DNA of 8,961 bases. Origin: JAKQHY01 sp034429475 (lineage in GTDB: Bacteria; Chloroflexota; Anaerolineae; B4-G1; SLSP01). Positions within the stretch are counted from its first letter, which is position 1. Every line of letters starts with the position of its first letter. The stretch lies in the NCBI GenBank assembly GCA_034429475.1, contig DAOUGD010000113.1:1-8961 (forward strand), given 5' to 3'. This document shows, piece by piece, positions 7,501-8,961 of the stretch. A program made the translations under genes and the position numbers. Under the pieces are notes generated by a model that saw only the letters and a list, made by a program, of their open reading frames with translations, was not told where the DNA came from and did no database searches.

Positions 7501-8618
7501 CGCCCAGCCAGACCACGTACCTGGCAGGGACGGTGGTCACGTTGACGGCCACACCTGATGGCGGCTGGTACTTTGCCGGGTGGAGCGGCGACTTGACGGT
7601 GGGCAATAACCCCGCCGCCCTGACCATGGATGCGGACAAAGTGGTCACGGCCACTTTCACGACCACGCCGCCGCCGGATTACACGCTGGATGTGGTCGTC
7701 GTGGGCAACGGCTCGGTCGCCAAGTCGCCCGACGCGCCGGCCTACATCGCCGGCACCGTCGTCCAACTGACCGCCGAACCGGACCTCGGCTGGCGCTTCT
7801 CCGAATGGAGCGGCGATCTGACCAGCACGACCAACCCGGACAACCTCACGATGGACGGCAACAAAACCGTCACCGTCACCTTCACCCCCTTGCCCACCTA
7901 CACCCTGACCGTGAACGTCGTTGGCAACGGCGCCGTGACGACCTCACCCAGCCAGACAAGCTACATCGAGGGCAGTCTGGTGCAGTTGACGGCGGTACCG
8001 GACGTGGGCTGGCACTTCATCACGTGGAGCGGCGATCTGACCCTTGCCAACAATCCGGCCAATCTGACGATGGACGGCGACAAAATGGTCACGGCTACCT
8101 TCAGCACCACGCCGCCGCCCAGTTACACGCTGGCGGTGAATGTGACCGGGAACGGCAGCGTCACCCGCGCGCCCAGCGAGACGACCTACATCTCCGGGAC
8201 CGTAGTACAGCTCCACGCCACGCCAGATGTAGGCTGGAGCTTCACCGCCTGGAGCGGCGACCTGGTCAGCGCAGCGAATCCGGCGTCGCTGTTGATGGAT
8301 GGCGACAAGACCGTGATGGCAACCTTCGCTCCGCTGCCGGTCACAGTCTACACGCTCACCGTGGCGGTTGCCGGAACGGGCAGCGGCACAGTCGAACCGC
8401 CGGTCGGCGCGCACAGTTATCCCGAAGGGGCCACGGTCGTGTTGACGGCCACGGCGGCCCCCGGTTCAACCTTCACCGGGTGGAGCGGCGACGCGAGTGG
8501 AACCGCCATCACCACGTCGGTGCTGATGGACGGCAACAAGATGGCGACGGCCACCTTCACGCTGGGAACGTCCCAGCGGTACATCTACCTCCCGCTGGTG
8601 CTGCGCAGCGCCCCATAG
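1557..8618 (+). CDS. Giant secreted protein: two choice-of-anchor Q beta-helices plus eight InlB-type repeats
   Basis: 2353 residues, ATG to TAG. Residues 1-34 are a Sec signal peptide: KSKKR n-region, Leu-rich core, likely cleavage VLA|DD. Residues about 59-145 are Ala/Gln/Glu-rich and probably helical, with no family I recognise. Residues 175-690 and 694-1634 are two right-handed beta-helix modules of Pmp or pectate-lyase-like type. Each starts with a C.Y.tI..A..GD segment, runs through coils marked GGG or GGA plus N.A turns, and ends in a choice-of-anchor Q segment (DPQF...HLQ..SP..D.C...D.DN..RP...YDMGA.E). Residues 1639-1748 look like a NEW3/Ig-like beta domain, and 1749-2334 are eight InlB-type B-repeats. 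The tail IYLPLVLR is at 2343-2350. No catalytic motif, SLH domain, LPXTG or C-terminal membrane helix is seen. The composition (Gly, Thr, Asn, Asp) fits an adhesin or extracellular matrix protein; that role is inferred, not shown. It lies 25 nt behind the kelch gene and is followed by a terminator, so it is probably the last gene of the operon. Confidence 0.93.
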   Translation: MKSKKRWLHLSLLFCLALGWATYIPMTSPGAVLADDPPPVEEDRSETAPTLPAISVPADSQAELDAGMAALELAQQQGPEAVLALAATLRGAALDLAMNDIVAAQQQVARSAAPRPATVPVSLAEEEAALQTQAVQEAADRAQAFAFAGDPAWDQDSVTSVPDSGTTAPQRPAADLTVGSAPCTYATIASAMLAANPGDRLLLEGGVVFTTNLSIQKSLTFQGGYDGCGSGSSARTTINGNNANRVMYIYANLTVTLENLNIINGNSSGNGAGIFVGPNTYVYGTNLEIYNNTSSALGGGVRLWGGSATFTNTNIYDNVAVAGAGVYAELYDGYAPTLNLPYYADVYSNDALTGSGLGGGVYMREGTLDVTECSDIYSNRAVEGGGVYVISSTLTIDGDCSEVMFNSATGNGGGIRAQGSTINVEQDAELYSNTAGTSGVGSGGGAYLDNSDLWGDKALIYYNTADDDGGGVYATNDSLFDMDLGGHPCSGPRCSQLSYNTANFYGGGVYARDSSEVDLRQVFVEGNSGSLGGALYAYQSLVYLYNVLVARNNATGGTGDGLRLFTGATLTGQHNTLAHNDAGGAATGEAIAMSGATLSLSNAIVWGHATAIPVGQTVTCSDVQGGYTGVDNLDVDPQFVAPADANFHLQSLSPVLDRCATGQSRDFDNEVRPLTHVRPETAYDMGADEAAPRVGINGTACAYGSIQDAVDAASSGDVIQAAADVFSETVNITKTLMIAGGYDVDCTIYITGATTVNGAGAGSVVEISNGTVTLRDLNLTGGDAGLGGGLSLLGTAQVTLDNTDVFGNQGGNGGGAYVNTNTVLTLTNGSYIYHNTATSNGGGARVWGKLVAADTFSDIDNNSAPNGGGISAPSGVLILHGADMSGNQATGATGKGGGIHVTDGGGVTMTNNAWIYSGNTAYDGAGIYADDAQLYLNYVTVRSNTATNNGGGIYLTNASRLEARLGDIGSAGSGNQAVIGGGMYIDHSTVGFQGNIQANVASANGGGLYANGGTLTLRDTYVGGAGPNAGNRLNASGNGAGLYLSGTHASLVNTNVTSNTFPTVGWGYGGGLYLDNSSVVTLTDSTVSQHSAPGGDMGRGAGLYVFDSTVTLDHSQVISNTTAGVGGGLRLWGVSTLNLLNGSEVRNNHALAGEGGGLAATDTPDINISDSTLQGNTASTDGGAIYLDAGNLDFTGWWDVRDNVAGGNGGAVAVAGTGDADFNATTAGSSLLYNQAGGNGGALYIHSSDTVQLYSTYGYLLSIGGNQAGGNGGAVFGNGANYFDVYGQVVVTANSTGGNGGAFYLTGGKGVWLDDYANLAPEVRENWAQNGGAIYAQDSPRVWCHGATFGDEPGGNQATAGAGGALYLSGSTFNAENCTLRNNQATSNGGAIAAYTSTLNIKAYYSDVILAAERADGHAPLTPQTATPCNPLVGECSSFSGNVADTDSTHSIGDYGGAIYLNDSALQMNQTYLHHNRAWRGGAIYQEGLVGPSATVNNSLFYSNTIAGTTGAAIRVWSGVFTATHVTLANNTGPAPAYSDNSDATSVVTNSIAWGNETGGFSIGDGAVITECNIDQSGNGGLVVDPQFAAPGAGENYHLQGSSPAIDACAAGLTPDLDNTTRPFGSAYDMGAYEYAYGVAFAPDRSGEGLSPSVVMYTHTLTNTGGVADTFTLSATSGNGWSVTLDPAAPVMLNSGQAAPITVSLTIPDGVLSGTLETTFITATSSADPFLTAAVTDTTRTFTSTLPLYTLSVNVEGDGTVTRAPSQTTYISGTVVQLEAFPDTERLFAGWSGDLIGNANPADITLNADAIVTATFTPVPSYTLTVNVVGNGDVTRTPSQTLYLSGTVVTLTATPDVDWIFSEWSGDLLGSATPVTITLDSDKVVMATFAAITHTLATNTVGSGAVTRSPNQSAYVSGTVVTLAATPAAGWEFSAWSGDLLGSANPATITLDTDKAVTATFTAIPTYTLTVNITGTGSVTRTPSQTTYLAGTVVTLTATPDGGWYFAGWSGDLTVGNNPAALTMDADKVVTATFTTTPPPDYTLDVVVVGNGSVAKSPDAPAYIAGTVVQLTAEPDLGWRFSEWSGDLTSTTNPDNLTMDGNKTVTVTFTPLPTYTLTVNVVGNGAVTTSPSQTSYIEGSLVQLTAVPDVGWHFITWSGDLTLANNPANLTMDGDKMVTATFSTTPPPSYTLAVNVTGNGSVTRAPSETTYISGTVVQLHATPDVGWSFTAWSGDLVSAANPASLLMDGDKTVMATFAPLPVTVYTLTVAVAGTGSGTVEPPVGAHSYPEGATVVLTATAAPGSTFTGWSGDASGTAITTSVLMDGNKMATATFTLGTSQRYIYLPLVLRSAP
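2079..3626 (+). repeat. Beta-helix module 1 (about 11 coils) with choice-of-anchor Q end
   Basis: Residues 175-690 of the giant protein. The opening segment has Cys183 and Cys228 flanking a TI..A...NPGD stretch and a GGYDGC turn. About eleven coils follow, each marked by a G[GA]G[IVALM] turn (for example ALGGGVRLW, EGGGVYV, GNGGGIRA, FYGGGVYA), usually preceded by a Y-x-N-x-A type turn. The module ends with a CSDVQGG turn, DPQF and a choice-of-anchor Q segment (636-690). A CX4C pair (CSGPRC) lies in the loop before FYGGG. DNA identity between coils is patchy, so this is an old protein-level repeat. Confidence 0.8.
3636..6458 (+). repeat. Beta-helix module 2 (about 25 coils) with choice-of-anchor Q end
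   Basis: Residues 694-1634. It has the same architecture as module 1: a Cys701...Cys746 opening with SIQDAVDAASSGD and GGYD, a coil array, then CNIDQSG, DPQF and an anchor Q segment ending YDMGAYE. About 25 coils can be counted. The first fourteen carry mostly GGG or GAG turns (residues 787 to about 1158). The next ten carry GGA[IVLF] (residues 1182-1483), matching the GGA[ILV] hallmark of chlamydial Pmp repeats, and an FSGN (FxxN) turn also occurs at the CX6C pair near 5870. Four consecutive coils share a GGNGGA core (nt about 5166-5470), which suggests local duplication. The module is nearly twice as long as module 1. Confidence 0.8.
6801..8558 (+). repeat. Eight tandem InlB-type B-repeats (72-75 residues each)
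   Basis: Units start at 6801, 7020, 7236, 7455, 7680, 7899, 8124 and 8349, giving spacings of 216-225 nt. Each begins Y/H-TL, has G.G.V, a [YS].[AES]G..V.L.A strand, the invariant WSGD, then a LTMD..K-type strand and ATF or VTF. The family is the divergent InlB B-repeat (Flg_new_2-like), a beta-rich stalk or binding module common in bacterial surface proteins. The 11-mer TGGAGCGGCGA encoding WSG(D) is identical in all eight. Units 2 and 3 share 29 identical bases (7145-7173 and 7361-7389). Linkers alternate between TTPPP and PLP from unit 4 onward. Unit 8 is the most divergent and has a longer first loop. Confidence 0.88.
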
Positions 8619-8648
8619 CCCGGCGTCATCCGCCCTGACCTCACCCGC

Positions 8649-8687
8649 GTTCCCCCTCTCCACTCTTGGAGAGGGGGAACTTTTTTT
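8649..8687 (+). terminator. Rho-independent terminator after the giant gene
   Basis: A perfect 13-bp inverted repeat (GTTCCCCCTCTCC at 8649-8661, complement at 8668-8680) with a 6-nt loop (ACTCTT) is followed directly by seven T residues at 8681-8687. It starts 31 nt after the TAG at 8616-8618. It should end the kelch/beta-helix transcript. On the opposite strand no equivalent T-run follows the stem, so it appears one-directional. Confidence 0.95.
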
Positions 8688-8690
8688 AGG

Positions 8691-8719
8691 TTGACAGGCC
8701 TCTGGCTCGATGCTACCAT
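8691..8719 (+). promoter_or_regulatory. Sigma70-type promoter for the lipoprotein gene
   Basis: TTGACA at 8691-8696 is a perfect -35. A 17-nt spacer leads to TACCAT at 8714-8719, which matches TATAAT at 4 of 6 positions and is preceded by TG at 8711-8712 (extended -10, TGn). Transcription would begin near 8725-8727, giving a leader of about 100 nt before the ATG at 8828. The -35 lies only 3 nt after the terminator T-run. The call rests on sequence match only. Confidence 0.75.
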
Positions 8720-8732
8720 TAGAGATGAAGCA

Positions 8733-8792
8733 TCAAATGTCAAACGTCAAACGTCAACATTGAGGTTTGACGTTTGACGTTTGACGTTTGAC
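8733..8792 (+). repeat. Heptamer palindrome (GTCAAAC/GTTTGAC) in the leader of the lipoprotein gene
   Basis: The right arm holds four perfect GTTTGAC units (8765-8771, 8772-8778, 8779-8785, 8786-8792). The left arm holds the inverted unit GTCAAAC twice perfectly (8739-8745, 8746-8752), once shortened by one A (8753-8758) and once degenerate (8733-8738). The loop is ATTGAG (8759-8764). As RNA, all of 8733-8758 can pair with 8765-8791: 25 Watson-Crick pairs, one G-U and a single bulged U. No T-run follows, so it is not a terminator. The Shine-Dalgarno at 8813 lies outside the stem. It may be a mobile or slippage-derived palindromic repeat, an mRNA-stabilising leader hairpin, or a protein binding site. 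Confidence 0.85.
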
Positions 8793-8812
8793 GAAGTATT
8801 GACCCAAGCAAT

Positions 8813-8818
8813 GGAGGT
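8813..8818 (+). promoter_or_regulatory. Ribosome binding site of the lipoprotein gene
   Basis: GGAGGT at 8813-8818 precedes the ATG at 8828 with an A-rich spacer of 9 nt. It supports this start, which is directly followed by a Lys-containing n-region and a hydrophobic core. Confidence 0.8.
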
Positions 8819-8827
8819 TTAAAAACC

Positions 8828-8961
8828 ATGAAAACCAAACCCTCTTTTTACCGCTTAACCCTGATTGTGTTGCTGTTAACCCTGCTTTCCGGCGCGTGCA
8901 AGTTCCTGACGGGCACCGAAGAGCCGCCCGCCCCCACCGCCACTATGACGCCTGGCCCCAC
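8828..8961 (+). CDS. Lipoprotein N-terminus, 3' end outside window
   Basis: Forty-four codons plus two bases are visible before the right edge, without a stop. The product starts MKTKPSFYR, has a hydrophobic core LTLIVLLLTLL and a lipobox-like SGAC with Cys24 as the likely lipidated residue. Ser and Gly at -3 and -2 are less usual than Leu and Ala but fall within the broad lipobox pattern. After Cys24 comes KFLTGTEEPP followed by a Pro/Thr/Ala-rich linker, as in many substrate-binding or sensor lipoproteins of Chloroflexota. The functional domain is not in the window, so no function is assigned. It has its own promoter and a hairpin leader, and is separated from the upstream operon by a terminator. 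It uses TTA leucine codons in the signal region, unlike the GC-rich genes before it. Confidence 0.85.
   Translation, partial: MKTKPSFYRLTLIVLLLTLLSGACKFLTGTEEPPAPTATMTPGP

Noticed and set aside
2079..8618. Autotransporter of Pmp type
   Set aside because: The coils resemble Pmp repeats, but there is no C-terminal beta-barrel; the protein ends with InlB-type repeats and a short tail.
8733..8792. CRISPR array or second terminator
   Set aside because: Units are 7 bp without spacers, and no T-run follows the stem.
8765..8793. TTGACG hexamers in the heptamer array as alternative -35 boxes
   Set aside because: No credible -10 lies 16-18 nt downstream of any of them; the TTGACA at 8691 has a much better match.
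1..8961. tRNA, rRNA, transposase, integrase, toxin-antitoxin or defence genes
   Set aside because: I saw none; nearly all sequence is accounted for by three coding regions and one short intergenic region.

Overview
The window is a GC-rich stretch carrying two genes for very large secreted proteins and the start of a third, all on the + strand. The likely source is a Chloroflexota bacterium (Anaerolineae or Caldilineae type). This is inferred from three things: the GC-rich codon usage, the secreted modular repertoire (kelch, choice-of-anchor Q beta-helix, InlB-type repeats, a Thr/Pro-linker lipoprotein), and above all the near-identical C-terminal tails IYLPL[TV]LR on both complete C-termini, a tail I associate with exported Chloroflexota proteins. 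No marker gene is present, so the taxon is not proven.

Layout. Positions 2-1531: the 3' part of a kelch-repeat protein, open at the left edge, with about five kelch blades, two beta-sandwich-like domains (DUF11 style) and the tail IYLPLTLR. Positions 1532-1556: a 25-nt gap holding only a strong Shine-Dalgarno, so the next gene is probably co-transcribed. Positions 1557-8618: a 2353-residue secreted protein. Its order is signal peptide, a helical Ala/Gln-rich region, beta-helix module 1 (about 11 coils), beta-helix module 2 (about 25 coils), a NEW3/Ig-like domain, eight InlB-type B-repeats, and the tail IYLPLVLR. Each beta-helix module opens with a Cys-bracketed 'C.Y.tI..A..GD' segment and closes with a choice-of-anchor Q segment.

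Positions 8619-8827: a compact intergenic region. A 13-bp perfect intrinsic terminator is followed almost at once by a good sigma70-type promoter with a perfect -35, 17-nt spacer and extended -10. After it comes a palindrome built from a 7-bp unit (GTCAAAC/GTTTGAC) that would form a 26-bp hairpin at the 5' end of the next transcript. Positions 8828-8961: the first 44 codons of a lipoprotein, cut by the right edge.

Taken together, the first two genes look like a cell-surface or extracellular unit (adhesion, matrix or envelope decoration) delivered by the Sec pathway, with a shared C-terminal tail that may mark a common sorting or processing route. The lipoprotein is a separate transcription unit. 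No RNA gene, CRISPR array, transposase or prophage gene was seen. The most notable points are the shared C-terminal tail, the heptamer hairpin in the leader, the matched 8+8 cysteine pattern of the two beta-helix modules, and the abrupt GGG-to-GGA coil change inside module 2.
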